Origin: UBA4421 sp002470275
GTDB taxonomy: Bacteria > Pseudomonadota > Gammaproteobacteria > Pseudomonadales > Azotimanducaceae
Direction: 5' to 3'
DNA: 64,000 bases
Assembly (NCBI GenBank): GCA_913052345.1
Contig: CAJXDR010000010.1
Span: 1-64,000 of the forward strand
Below are positions 43,452 to 52,148 of this stretch, in pieces. The translations under genes and the position numbers were made by a program. Positions within the stretch are counted from its first letter, which is position 1; each line of letters begins with the position of its first letter. The notes under the pieces are model-generated. The model worked only from the letters and a program-made list of their open reading frames with translations. It had not been told where the DNA came from and did no database searches.

Positions 43452-45392
43452 CTATCGCGCGCCGGCATCGCCCTGCTGTTGACGCTGCTGGAGCCTGTAC
43501 ATCTCGTTGATATCAAGGCCGCCATCGCTGTTGGCGTCCGCCGTGGTGAAGCCTTGGACCAGACGTTTTTGCATGCTCTTGGGGAGTTCTCGCCAGCCTA
43601 CCTTGCCGTCGAGATCCTGGTCTAAAAAGCCAACAAGCTGAGTGGTGTCAGCAAGGTGCTTGTTGTGCACCGGCTCCTCGGTGGTTTCTTCGACGTAGGT
43701 GTATGAAAACGCGCCATAGAGCATCTCGTCCCAGCTCTGAAGTCCCCAGGGCACTTCGCGCTCAGGGTCCGGGTTGCCGGGATTTGCCACTGAATTATCG
43801 TACCAGGTGGTGTGCACAAGCCGGGACCCTGCTTCAATTGTCTTGGGCTCAACAAAGGTATAGGTCCTCTGCCAGTTGAAATCGTAGTTCGGCACCGAGA
43901 GGATCACTTCTTTGCTGCCGTCTGGCCGCCAAAGCTCAAACTTGGAAGCAACGCCGCGATAGTGTGAGTGAGGCACCAGGTCATGCAGTAAGGCGGGCCT
44001 ACTGAACTCGTAGTAGGCGACTTCGGCGTGACGTGCCGTATTGGGCGGTATGCGAATTGTTGGGTTGAGCACGACATCCTGCCGATAAAAGTTCTCAGGC
44101 TGTTGGTCGTGGAAGTAGAGACCTATTTTTGAGTGATCGGTCACCTTGCGGCCCACAGGGGTGTAGTGCAGCTGGAAGGTGAATTCGCCGCCTGGGGCGA
44201 TGTAGACCCCCGTACCCTCCGGGAAGAGATTGGACTCATTGCCCGGTGCGTAGCCGATGAGGTAGTTGTCGAACACGCCGCTATCGCGCTTGGCATCAGA
44301 CGTTTCAGCGTCGATGGAGCCCGCAAGGATGTGGTGAACAACCTCTCGCTCTCCAGGAATGACGGTGGCGGCCTTGACCCACACACCTTCATCCAGCGGG
44401 TTGGCAAGCCGTGGGAACTTGTATTCCACAACGCCGCTGGCTGGGATGTCATAGGCAGGCAGATCCAGGACCAGGTCCGGCTGGCCCAGCGGCCACTCGA
44501 CCTGGGCGACGGAGACGTTCTTCAGTGGGTCATCACCGTTGCCCCTAGGTGCGCCGGCTTCGATCCAGTGAACGAGGGTTTGCGATTGCTCGATGCTCAG
44601 GGATTTGTCGTCCTTCCAGACCCCGATATGCGGATCGGCATGCCAAGGCGGCATCCGTTTGGTGCGAACCACTTCGCGAATCATGGGCGCAAAGCCTCGA
44701 ATCATCTCGTAGCTGGACATCGCCCAGGGCCCCAGCCCCCCCTCGGTATGACAGACCACGCACTTTTCTTGGAGCAAGGGGGCGATTGTCTGGCTGTAGC
44801 TTATCTGCTCGTGGGCTTGGTTTTTCTGCGCGAAGTTAATGAGGCAGCCCAGAGCATCTCTCTTGGCCACCGCGACCTCTCTCCCTGCGAGAAGGTCAGC
44901 AATGGCGTCAGCGGCGTAGTGGGCTGAGGCCTGCTGTTTCTGTCGTTCGTAGACCTGGCGGTCATTGAGCGGTCCGCGGTAGGCGATATCCCAGGTCTTG
45001 GGATTGATCACCAGGACCTCTGCGGTGCGGATCAGGTTCAAAGATTCGCCAATGAGCTGAGTCTCGTCATGCAGGATAGGCATATCAATGCCAAATTTTT
45101 CCGCCTCGGCAAGAATCGTTTCGCGTTGATCCTGTAGATTGGAATTCAGCATCATGAATCTGACGTCGCCGCCGGCAAACTGGTCGCGAAGGGCTTTGAA
45201 ATCCGTTATCGCGTTGCGCACGATGGGGCATCCATTGCCCTGGATCATAATAACGACCGCTGCCGCATCTTGATGGTAGTAGAGCTTATGCGCATCGCCA
45301 TGCTGGTCCAGCAGCAGAAAGTTTTCTATTTTTTCGGCGTGGGCCCCGGCGCACGCCAGGGTAAGCCCCAGGAGCAGGGTCAGATGTTTCAT
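43452..45392 (-). CDS. Secreted redoxin - cytochrome c - copper monooxygenase-like - EF-hand fusion
   Basis: A 646-residue exported protein (signal peptide MKHLTLLLGLTLACAGAHA) in four parts. 20-175: thioredoxin-like redoxin with a single Cys (GNGCPIV, Cys55). ~200-285: one c-type haem site C211-VV-C214-H215, followed by MPPWHADP. ~300-570: a fold like peptidylglycine/dopamine monooxygenase with all expected copper ligands: H353-H354, H409 (LHYTP), H475-S-H477 (VPHSHYRG) and Met557 (WDEMLYG). 585-646: two EF-hand calcium loops (D591-E602, D619-E630). It probably acts in the periplasm, feeding electrons from haem to copper to hydroxylate or otherwise oxidise a substrate. Function not shown for any relative I know. 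ATG 45392 fits the signal peptide. Confidence 0.82.
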   Translation of the reverse strand: MKHLTLLLGLTLACAGAHAEKIENFLLLDQHGDAHKLYYHQDAAAVVIMIQGNGCPIVRNAITDFKALRDQFAGGDVRFMMLNSNLQDQRETILAEAEKFGIDMPILHDETQLIGESLNLIRTAEVLVINPKTWDIAYRGPLNDRQVYERQKQQASAHYAADAIADLLAGREVAVAKRDALGCLINFAQKNQAHEQISYSQTIAPLLQEKCVVCHTEGGLGPWAMSSYEMIRGFAPMIREVVRTKRMPPWHADPHIGVWKDDKSLSIEQSQTLVHWIEAGAPRGNGDDPLKNVSVAQVEWPLGQPDLVLDLPAYDIPASGVVEYKFPRLANPLDEGVWVKAATVIPGEREVVHHILAGSIDAETSDAKRDSGVFDNYLIGYAPGNESNLFPEGTGVYIAPGGEFTFQLHYTPVGRKVTDHSKIGLYFHDQQPENFYRQDVVLNPTIRIPPNTARHAEVAYYEFSRPALLHDLVPHSHYRGVASKFELWRPDGSKEVILSVPNYDFNWQRTYTFVEPKTIEAGSRLVHTTWYDNSVANPGNPDPEREVPWGLQSWDEMLYGAFSYTYVEETTEEPVHNKHLADTTQLVGFLDQDLDGKVGWRELPKSMQKRLVQGFTTADANSDGGLDINEMYRLQQRQQQGDAGAR

Positions 45393-45442
45393 GTCTTCGG
45401 TCTCAGAAAGTTCCCCCCATTTTAACCGCCTAACGTCAGACC

Positions 45443-46153
45443 TCAATGTTTTGTTCGAGGCCCCATTCGGTGCTGCAGAATGGCCCCGCCTGCAACCGCG
45501 ACGGGGATCATAAGGAAATTAACCAGGGGGACTGCCAGCGACAGGTTGGCGCAGAGCCCAAAGGCTAAGGCCCCGGGCCTGTGCGCCCGCAAACGCGTGA
45601 GGGAGTGCGGGAAGTCCCACCCCTCATTTTCAGCCTGAATGTCAGCAAACTGAACGGCCATCATCCATGCGCCGAAGCTAGCCCACAGCAGTGGCGCCAG
45701 GACATTTAGACCCGGAATAAGGCTGACGAGAAACAACCCCAGGAGGCGCGGAAGATGGTAGACAATTTTCTGTCGCTCACGCGTGATGGCGGCCAGGATG
45801 CTGCCGCCGTCTGCGGTGGCGTTGCTGGCCGGTGTCTGGGCGTTGCTGGCACGCTGTGCCAGACCGCCCAAGAACGGACTCATGATAATCGATAGCAAAA
45901 GTCCGCTGCCCCAGGTTAGGAGGATGACAGCCATCAGATACATAAGCGGAACCAGGATGGATGAGAGCCAGTTCAGCCAGGAGGGCAGGGTGGGCGTAAG
46001 TTGATCGATAAGCGGGCCCACAACCCAGGCTAGGCCGCCGAAGATCAGAATTAGGCCAAGGACGGCGGGTACGATGAGATAGGCCCTGAAGCCTGGTTGG
46101 CCCAGCAAGCGCAACCCAGCCCAATAACACTGTAGTCCTTCTGCAAAGCGCAT
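45443..46153 (-). CDS. cysZ: CysZ-like sulfate transporter (EI24 domain)
   Basis: Inner-membrane protein of 236 residues that in E. coli carries sulfate for cysteine synthesis. The EI24/CysZ pattern is visible: GLQCYWAGLRLLGQPGFRAYLIVP at the start, GSGLLLSIIMSPFLGGLAQR, REQKIVYHLPRLLGLFLVSLIP-like segment, then WMMAVQFADIQAENEGWDF and a late AFGLCANLSLAVPLVNFLMIPVAVAGG. GCAAGGAGGAATGCG directly before the ATG makes the start certain. It precedes the redoxin fusion gene on the same strand by 50 bases. No sulfate reduction genes are nearby. Confidence 0.93.
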   Translation of the reverse strand: MRFAEGLQCYWAGLRLLGQPGFRAYLIVPAVLGLILIFGGLAWVVGPLIDQLTPTLPSWLNWLSSILVPLMYLMAVILLTWGSGLLLSIIMSPFLGGLAQRASNAQTPASNATADGGSILAAITRERQKIVYHLPRLLGLFLVSLIPGLNVLAPLLWASFGAWMMAVQFADIQAENEGWDFPHSLTRLRAHRPGALAFGLCANLSLAVPLVNFLMIPVAVAGGAILQHRMGPRTKH

Positions 46154-46292
46154 CGCATTCCTCCTTGCTGTGAATCACGGCGCTATAGTGCTTCATTTTT
46201 CGGCGAAAGAAATCTATTGGCACAGACCGTCTGCGAAGTTGGGCATCTGCTGCCATAATTGCCAGGGGTGGGGCACAAAGAAAGGAGCCAGG

Positions 46293-47303
46293 ATGGAGGG
46301 GATTGACGATAGGGCAGTGTCCGCATGGATGATCGAACAGGTGCCCGAGCTGTGCCTGCCGCTGCGTTTCGAACTGATTGCAGGAGGCCATTCAAATTTG
46401 ACCTATGCGGTGACGGATACCTCGGGCCGGCGTTATGTCCTCAGGCGTCCGCCTCTGGGGCACGTGCTCGAAAGTGCGCACGATATGGGGCGTGAGTACA
46501 AAATCACCACGGCGCTTAAGGGTGGTGCGGTACCCGTGGCCAGCACCATCGGCCTATGTACGGATGTTGAGGTGAACGAGGCTCCCTTTTATGTCATGGC
46601 CTACGTCCCAGGGCCCGTGTTACATGATGCCGAGGCTACCGCTCAGCTTGCCCTGTCGGACCGCAGCGCCCTAGGTCCTGACATGATTGATGTGCTGGCC
46701 GCCCTGCATCAGCTCGATCCTGATGCGGTGGGACTGGGCGATCTGGGCCGCAAACAGGCCTACCTACAGCGACAGATGAAACGGTGGAGCCAGCAGTGGC
46801 AGGCCACCGAGACCCACAGCGTACCGGCCATGGACGAGAGCACGCGGCTGCTAGCGGAGCGTATGCCCGAACAGCATGGTGCCAGCATCGTCCACGGGGA
46901 TTTTCGCCTTGGCAATATGATCGTGAATGATGGGCGCGTGAGCGCGGTCTTGGATTGGGAGCTCTGTACCCTAGGTGATCCCTTGGCAGACGTTGGATAT
47001 CTGCTGAATTCCTGGGTCCAGCCTGGCGAGGTAGAGGGAAATATGGCGGCGACGGCAGTGGGCGGATTTTGTGAGCGGACCCTGCTTGCGGAGCGATATG
47101 CTGCTAAAACCGGGAAGGATCTGGGCCAGATTAACTATTACCGGGCTTTCTCTCACTGGCGCTTAGCGGCCATCGGCCAAGGCGTCTACAAGCGTTACCT
47201 TGTGGGGGCCATGGGGGAAAATCGGGATGTGGATCTCGATGCCCACCGAGAGTCGGTTACCCGGCATGCGGAAGCCGCGCTGGCGTTCTTAGTTGCGGGT
47301 TAG
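46293..47303 (+). CDS. Phosphotransferase family protein (APH/ACAD10-like)
   Basis: Aminoglycoside phosphotransferase-fold kinase of 336 residues, of the branch found beside acyl-CoA dehydrogenases (ACAD10 N-terminal domain-like). Visible: IAGGHSNLTYAV (nucleotide loop), RYVLRRPP (Lys-equivalent region), EAPFYVMAYVPG, IVHGDFRLGNMIVND (catalytic Asp), AVLDWELCTLGDPLADVGYL (metal Asp), and the late FSHWRLAAIGQGVYKRY. AAAGGAGCCAGG precedes ATG 46293. Members phosphorylate 4-hydroxyacyl-CoA during catabolism in some organisms; the substrate here is unknown. Fits with the acyl-CoA enzymes in the window. Confidence 0.9.
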   Translation: MEGIDDRAVSAWMIEQVPELCLPLRFELIAGGHSNLTYAVTDTSGRRYVLRRPPLGHVLESAHDMGREYKITTALKGGAVPVASTIGLCTDVEVNEAPFYVMAYVPGPVLHDAEATAQLALSDRSALGPDMIDVLAALHQLDPDAVGLGDLGRKQAYLQRQMKRWSQQWQATETHSVPAMDESTRLLAERMPEQHGASIVHGDFRLGNMIVNDGRVSAVLDWELCTLGDPLADVGYLLNSWVQPGEVEGNMAATAVGGFCERTLLAERYAAKTGKDLGQINYYRAFSHWRLAAIGQGVYKRYLVGAMGENRDVDLDAHRESVTRHAEAALAFLVAG

Positions 47304-47382
47304 GGACTGAGCAGAGGATAAAAAAGGCGCGTCAGATAAACTGCATCTGAAGACAACTTAAACTTCTTTGGGGGGAAGGACG

Positions 47383-47498
47383 TTGTAAGGATATACAAAT
47401 ATAAGTTGTGCTCGCGCCAAAACCGAAACTGAGGCTAATGTACAGTACAAAAGAGCCAATGCAACCCCTTTTTGAAAAATTTGTATAGGCTTTGTACA
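47383..47498. promoter_or_regulatory. Cluster of TGTACA-type operator-like sites
   Basis: Three repeat units in 116 bases: TTGTA-N6-TACAA (47383-47398), perfect palindrome TGTACAGTACA (47439-47449) and direct repeat TTGTATA-N4-TTGTACA (47481-47498). These resemble CarH/LitR (MerR-type) operators. They lie between the 3' ends of the phosphotransferase and MerR-type genes, where no gene starts. Confidence 0.5.
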
Positions 47499-47503
47499 GA
47501 TGG

Positions 47504-48481
47504 CTAGTGGGCTGAGGTACCCGGTGGGCGCACGCTGGGTGCCACGGGTAGCGACGGGCTCTGAGAGGCTCGGTCACCCAGCTGGGCCGTATGGACAGAC
47601 TCTAGGGCGGCTTCCACTCGAGATCGTGCAAAGGCGATTTCTTCCTGGGCCTGGTCGAGGCTCGCTACCAAGTCCGAGTCCTGCTCCTCATGCTCACCTG
47701 CCGCCATGCTGAGAAAGCCGGAGAGGGCGTTTAAGTCCTGCACCGTGGTGACCAATTGATGCGTATATTGATTGGCATGTTTGTCGCTCACGCTCATCGC
47801 GATTAACTCTTCGTCGCTGTACTGCCGCTGGGTGTTCATGCCGCCTGGCCCAGCCATCCTGCGTGATCTGAGGCAGGCAAACTCTATCTCTTCCCAGCTG
47901 AGCGGCCAGCGCAGCGTACGAAGGCCCAGTCGGTCGCACTGGCTGACCTGATCTGCAGTGGCAAATTGGTAGGCGATGATCAGCGCGGCGTTTGGTGCCC
48001 TAGCGCTGACCTGTTGGATGGTCGCGTTATCCAGCACCGGCAGCTGCAGCACGAGAGTTTCTGCGCTGCTGGAGGCACTTTCTTCAAGGAACGACTGGGG
48101 GTTGGCCCATCGCGCGGTGATATCCAGGCGCTCGTGCCCTTCCTGTCGTTGCTCGAGCTGTAAAAGGTTGGCACCAATGAGGTCAACCTGAGGACGGCCC
48201 TGGATCCTTTGCGGCAGCTGCCGCGGCGTTTCCGTCAGGCGCTTTGTCAGCTGATCGTCGGACAGGTCGATAAGGTCGGAGATTGTTGCGCCGTGATCGA
48301 GCAAGCGCTTCATTTTTTTCAGCTTTTCAAGCTGGCCGTTGCTGTAAAAGCGCACCTTCCCATCACGTTGTGCTGGCGCAAAGCCATAACGGCGCTCCCA
48401 AGCACGCAGGCGCTCCACGGCGATGCCGGTAAGTGCAGCAACGCTACCGATGCGATACAGGTCCTGTTCTTCGTTGATCAT
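47504..48481 (-). CDS. MerR-type transcriptional regulator (CarH/LitR-like architecture)
   Basis: DNA-binding regulator of 325 residues. N-terminal MerR winged helix: YRIGSVAALTGIAVERLRAWERRYGFAPAQRDGKVRFYS, closely following CarA/LitR-type regulators. The middle ~75-220 looks like a decayed Rossmann (B12-binding type) domain, with strands ETLVLQLP, AALIIAYQF and LRTLRWPLSW; the ExxHxxG cobalamin-binding motif of CarH was not seen. The C-terminus is coil-rich and ends in Pro/Ser. ATG 48481 starts MINEEQDL; the leader to 48520 is unlikely. Likely autoregulated via TTTGTACAGGT repeats upstream, and perhaps controls the divergent acyl-CoA ligase. Confidence 0.88.
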   Translation of the reverse strand: MINEEQDLYRIGSVAALTGIAVERLRAWERRYGFAPAQRDGKVRFYSNGQLEKLKKMKRLLDHGATISDLIDLSDDQLTKRLTETPRQLPQRIQGRPQVDLIGANLLQLEQRQEGHERLDITARWANPQSFLEESASSSAETLVLQLPVLDNATIQQVSARAPNAALIIAYQFATADQVSQCDRLGLRTLRWPLSWEEIEFACLRSRRMAGPGGMNTQRQYSDEELIAMSVSDKHANQYTHQLVTTVQDLNALSGFLSMAAGEHEEQDSDLVASLDQAQEEIAFARSRVEAALESVHTAQLGDRASQSPSLPVAPSVRPPGTSAH

Positions 48482-48494
48482 GGCACCCAGAATA

Positions 48495-48550
48495 TTTGTA
48501 CAGGTACAGCGGCCGGACACGATCTCAAAAAAATATGAATTTGTACAGGT
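48495..48550 (-). promoter_or_regulatory. Two TTTGTACAGGT repeats upstream of the MerR-type gene
   Basis: The same 11-base word occurs at 48495-48505 and 48540-48550, 45 bases apart, in the gap between the MerR-type gene (start 48481, minus strand) and the acyl-CoA ligase (start 48724, plus strand). A third copy of TTTGTACAG is at 47491-47499. Likely operator sites for autoregulation. Confidence 0.5.
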
Positions 48551-48723
48551 TTTTGTGATTGGTTCGTTTGCCTCAGAAGGACGCTGTGGCGCCCCCTAAA
48601 GCAATTTCGGCTGATGCTCGGCGACAGGGATAGACATTCGGTCTGAGCTGTTTTAAGAAAGGAACAAAGGCCGGAGCTGCAGCCGCCTAGTCATATTTTG
48701 CTAGAGGAAGAAGGGAGGTAGGG

Positions 48724-50265
48724 GTGAAAAATAACCTGGGCTTATTTTTGAGCAAGAGAGCTTTTTTGTCGCCGGAGCGGGAAGCCTATGTGGAGAGTGA
48801 TGGCAGTCTCCGGCTCACCTTCAAGCAACTCAACGCGCGCTGCAACCAACTGGCTAATGCCTTTCGCGATGCTGGTGTCGTCAAGGGCGAGCGGGTGGCC
48901 TTGCTGCTGATGAATTCCAGCGAGTTTATGGAGGCTTATTTCGCGTTGGCAAAGATTGGGGCAGTAGTGGTCCCCCTCAATTGGCGTTTGGTCGCGGATG
49001 AGCTGGAGTTCATCCTTAAAGACAGCGGAACTACGCGGCTGATTTTCGACAGCGACTTCGTGGATACCGTCGCTGACCTTCATGCGCGAGGCGATAAGAC
49101 GGACATTAAACAGTGGCTTCAGGTCAGCGAGGAGGACGTCGCACACTTCGCGGAGCGCTATCAGAGCTTTCGTGGGGCGGGGGCCGCCGCTGAACCCCAG
49201 GTGGAAGCTGCCGATGACGACATGCTTTACATCATGTACACATCGGGCACCACGGGACTCCCCAAGGGCGTCATGCATACGCACCATACGTCGATATGGG
49301 GGCTGCTAAGCATTGCCGCGACGGCGAACTATAACCATCCCGAGCGTTTTTTGGCGTGCCTTCCCATGTTTCATGTCGGGGCGCTCACCCCCCTTGCCGT
49401 CAATGTTTATGTGGGTGCGACCTCCGTGGTCATGCGTAGTTTCGATCCGGTGGGAGCCTGGCAGGCTATTGAGCGAGAAAGGGTAACCAGTGGCCTAGCC
49501 GTGCCGGCAATGTTGAATTTCATGCTTCAGGTGCCCGAGCTGAATCGTTTTGATTATTCAACCCTGCGCTGGATGATGACCGGCGCCGCGCCGGTGCCTC
49601 CATCGCTCACTAAAATTTTTCATGAAATGGGCATGGGCATACAGCAGGTGTATGGGCTGACGGAGACCTGTGGCCCTGCCTGTTTGATGGACTCTGAGAA
49701 TGCGCTGGGGCGTCCGGATTCCACGGGCAAGGCCTTCTTTCATACCGATGTACGCATCATTGACGTTGAAGGCAATGAATGTAAGCCAGGCACGGCCGGG
49801 GAGGTCGCGGTCAGAGCCCCACACGTGATGACCGGCTACTGGAATCGGCCTGAGGCCACGGCTGAATCCATCGTCGATGGCTGGCTGCGCACGGGTGATG
49901 TGGCGATTATGGACGCCGAGGGCTTCGTCACGATTCAGGATCGCATCAATGATATGATCATCAGCGGTGGAGAGAACGTCTATCCCGCAGAGATCGAAAA
50001 TTTGCTCATCGGGCATCCGGCCATCCGAGAGGCCGCCGTCATCGGTCAGGCCAGCGAACGCTGGGGGGAATCGCCTCTGGCTATTGTTGTGGCCAGTGAC
50101 CCCAAGCTGACGCCGGCCGAGGTGTTGGACTATTGCCAAGGCAAGCTTGCCCGCTTTAAACAGCCTCAGGTCGTTGAATTTGTGACAGAAATCCCCAGAA
50201 ATCCTAGCGGAAAGATTCTCAAGCGGGTGCTGCGGGAGCAGTTTAGCGAGCCAGCACCGATCTAA
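48724..50265 (+). CDS. Acyl-CoA synthetase (AMP-forming fatty acid-CoA ligase)
   Basis: ATP-dependent ligase that activates a fatty or aromatic acid as acyl-adenylate and then acyl-CoA; 513 residues, typical for class I ANL enzymes. Visible: LTFKQLNARCNQLANAF at the start, P-loop-like MYTSGTTGLPKGVMHTHH, YGLTETCGPA, WLRTGDVAIMDAEGF, DRINDMIISGGENVYPAEIE and PRNPSGKILKRVLRE with the catalytic Lys. The GTG start has GGGAGGTAGGG upstream. It is divergent from a MerR-type regulator and upstream of a CDF transporter, hydratase and SDR. Substrate class: medium or long chain acids, by general resemblance. Confidence 0.95.
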   Translation: MKNNLGLFLSKRAFLSPEREAYVESDGSLRLTFKQLNARCNQLANAFRDAGVVKGERVALLLMNSSEFMEAYFALAKIGAVVVPLNWRLVADELEFILKDSGTTRLIFDSDFVDTVADLHARGDKTDIKQWLQVSEEDVAHFAERYQSFRGAGAAAEPQVEAADDDMLYIMYTSGTTGLPKGVMHTHHTSIWGLLSIAATANYNHPERFLACLPMFHVGALTPLAVNVYVGATSVVMRSFDPVGAWQAIERERVTSGLAVPAMLNFMLQVPELNRFDYSTLRWMMTGAAPVPPSLTKIFHEMGMGIQQVYGLTETCGPACLMDSENALGRPDSTGKAFFHTDVRIIDVEGNECKPGTAGEVAVRAPHVMTGYWNRPEATAESIVDGWLRTGDVAIMDAEGFVTIQDRINDMIISGGENVYPAEIENLLIGHPAIREAAVIGQASERWGESPLAIVVASDPKLTPAEVLDYCQGKLARFKQPQVVEFVTEIPRNPSGKILKRVLREQFSEPAPI

Positions 50266-50302
50266 GTCCGCAGCCACCGGGTCAGCAGGCCAGGCGTGGG
50301 CG

Positions 50303-51196
50303 TTAACCCTGGCTCAGCGGATCATCGGGACAGGCGCCCAGCTCAATCTGAATGGTGGAGTGCTCGATATGGAATTGCCGACGAAGTAGGGCCTTAACCT
50401 CGCTGATCACGCTGTAGACGTCGGCACCCTCAAGAACAATGGCATGGAGTGTGATCAGCGGTCTCTCCGCCGTCAGTCCCCAAGCGTGAACGTGGTGAAT
50501 GTCCTGTACTTCGTTGATTTGAGTGCAGAGAGTCTGTTTGATTTCGCTAAGGTCAACGCCGGTGGGAACGCCCTCCAGCAAAATATGCGCGGACTCCCTG
50601 AGGATGCCGATGGCCCCTCTGAGCAGGATAAAGACGATCACCAAGCTGAGTAAGGGGTCGGCGTACAGCCAGCCCACGGTCATAACGATCAGCGAGGCCG
50701 CGATGGCTGCGCCGGAGCCCAGTAGATCGCCCAAAACGTGGAGCGCTGCGCTACGAACGTTGGTGTTGCCACTGGTGTTGTGAAGCAGGCGGAAGGCCAC
50801 CAGATTCACCACAAAGCCCAGGCTCGCTACGATCAACGTGGGGAGGGGCAGCATCGGCTCCGGGGACCAGAGGCGAGAAACCGCTTCGATACTGATCCAA
50901 ATCGTTAGGGAAATCAGCGTCAACGCGTTCACAAAGGCCGCGAGGACACCAAACCGATGGTAGCCATAGGACAGCTGTTGATCGAAGCCACGATCCGCCA
51001 GCCGTGCGGCCCACCACGCAAGCGCCAGAGCGGAGGCATCCAGAAACATATGGCCGGCATCCGCGAGCAAGACCAAGGCATTGGTCCACCAACCGACCGC
51101 CAGTTCGATAATCATGAAGCTTGAAATCAGCAGGCAGGCGCTCCCGAGGGCATGTGCATCCGTTGCAGGGTGGTGATGTGAGTGGGCATGCGCCAT
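50303..51196 (-). CDS. Cation diffusion facilitator transporter
   Basis: CDF family proton-driven exporter of zinc or another divalent metal from the cytoplasm; 297 residues, six membrane helices. Features: N-terminal His-rich HAHSHHHP, helix 2 metal site LLADAGHMFLDASALALAWWA, helix 5 site AALHVLGDLLGSG, and the C-terminal cytoplasmic domain with HHVHAWGLTAERPLITLH and HIEHSTIQIELG. ATG 51196 matches the His-rich start of the family; an upstream ATG at 51232 would add 12 residues. Neither start has a good ribosome-binding site. It is convergent with the acyl-CoA ligase and stands divergent from the enoyl-CoA hydratase gene. Confidence 0.93.
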   Translation of the reverse strand: MAHAHSHHHPATDAHALGSACLLISSFMIIELAVGWWTNALVLLADAGHMFLDASALALAWWAARLADRGFDQQLSYGYHRFGVLAAFVNALTLISLTIWISIEAVSRLWSPEPMLPLPTLIVASLGFVVNLVAFRLLHNTSGNTNVRSAALHVLGDLLGSGAAIAASLIVMTVGWLYADPLLSLVIVFILLRGAIGILRESAHILLEGVPTGVDLSEIKQTLCTQINEVQDIHHVHAWGLTAERPLITLHAIVLEGADVYSVISEVKALLRRQFHIEHSTIQIELGACPDDPLSQG

Positions 51197-51312
51197 GAAA
51201 AAAAGATAGCAGATACCCGGTGGGCCTGCCATGCGGCGGCGGGCATGCCACTAACAGGCGAGATGTTTCCATAGTGCGCTTGAGTTAGGCTAAAAAAAAC
51301 GGGGGACTATTT

Positions 51313-52095
51313 ATGGAACGGATGCATTTGGAGTTCAGGGGTAAGGTCGCAGTCTTAAAATTCAATCATCCGGAGGTGATGAACGCCGTCGGCAACCAAA
51401 TGCTGGACGATATGGCCTCGGCTCTGGCTGAGATTAAAGCTCAGGGCGGCGAGGCGCGTTGTTTGCTTCTCACCGGCGAAGGGCGGGCATTTTGTGCCGG
51501 CGCCAACCTTCAGGATGACGACAAATCTGGGCCCGGGAGGGAAGCGGGGGATAATCTTCGTCACAAATATCATCCCATCCTCCTGGATTTGCGCGATCTG
51601 GAAATGCCCATCGTTACCTCGGTAAATGGCGCGGCAGCAGGTGTGGGTATGAGTTTCGCGATGATGGGCGATCTGGTTTGCGCCAGTAAGCAGGCTTTCT
51701 TCCTTCAGGCCTTTGCGCGTATCGGACTGATACCGGATGGGGGTGCCACCTTCCTCCTGCCGCGCATGGTGGGGTGGGGCCGTGCGTTGGAGTTGTCCAT
51801 GCTCGCAGAACGCCTGGGCGCTGAGCAGGCGAGTGAATGGGGTTTAGTGAACCGTCTGTTCGAGGATAATGCCAGCCTGGAAGAGGGCGCCATGGCCCTA
51901 GCCGAGCGTTTGGCCAACGGTCCCAAATCCCTCTCGCTGATTCGCAAAGCGTATTGGGAAACCTGGACCAACGCCTATGAGCAGCAACTTGAGCTAGAAG
52001 CCCAGCTTCAGAATGAGGCGGGACGTACTGCGGATTTTAAAGAGGGGGTGACCGCATTTTTGCAAAAGCGCGACGCTCAATTTAAGGGTCAATAG
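51313..52095 (+). CDS. Enoyl-CoA hydratase/isomerase family protein
   Basis: Crotonase-fold enzyme of 260 residues acting on acyl-CoA. Visible: FNHPEVMNAVGNQMLDDMASAL, oxyanion hole segments GRAFCAGANLQDDD and NGAAAGVGMSFAMMGD, and IGLIPDGGATFLLPRMVGWG, where the Asp in PDGG is the pattern of PaaG-type isomerases rather than of a classical hydratase with two Glu. ACGGGGGAC precedes the ATG. The gene is followed by an SDR 53 bases away on the same strand; together they would provide two beta-oxidation-like steps. Confidence 0.92.
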   Translation: MERMHLEFRGKVAVLKFNHPEVMNAVGNQMLDDMASALAEIKAQGGEARCLLLTGEGRAFCAGANLQDDDKSGPGREAGDNLRHKYHPILLDLRDLEMPIVTSVNGAAAGVGMSFAMMGDLVCASKQAFFLQAFARIGLIPDGGATFLLPRMVGWGRALELSMLAERLGAEQASEWGLVNRLFEDNASLEEGAMALAERLANGPKSLSLIRKAYWETWTNAYEQQLELEAQLQNEAGRTADFKEGVTAFLQKRDAQFKGQ

Positions 52096-52148
52096 CCCAT
52101 CGCGAAACAACGAAAAATCGGGACGGACATAACCGGGGAGATGCAAGG

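Noticed and set aside
47500..47712. A 70-codon frame beginning just after the TGTACA array
   Set aside because: It is antisense to the end of the MerR-type gene, rich in Pro, Gly and Arg, and has no ribosome-binding site; probably a shadow frame.
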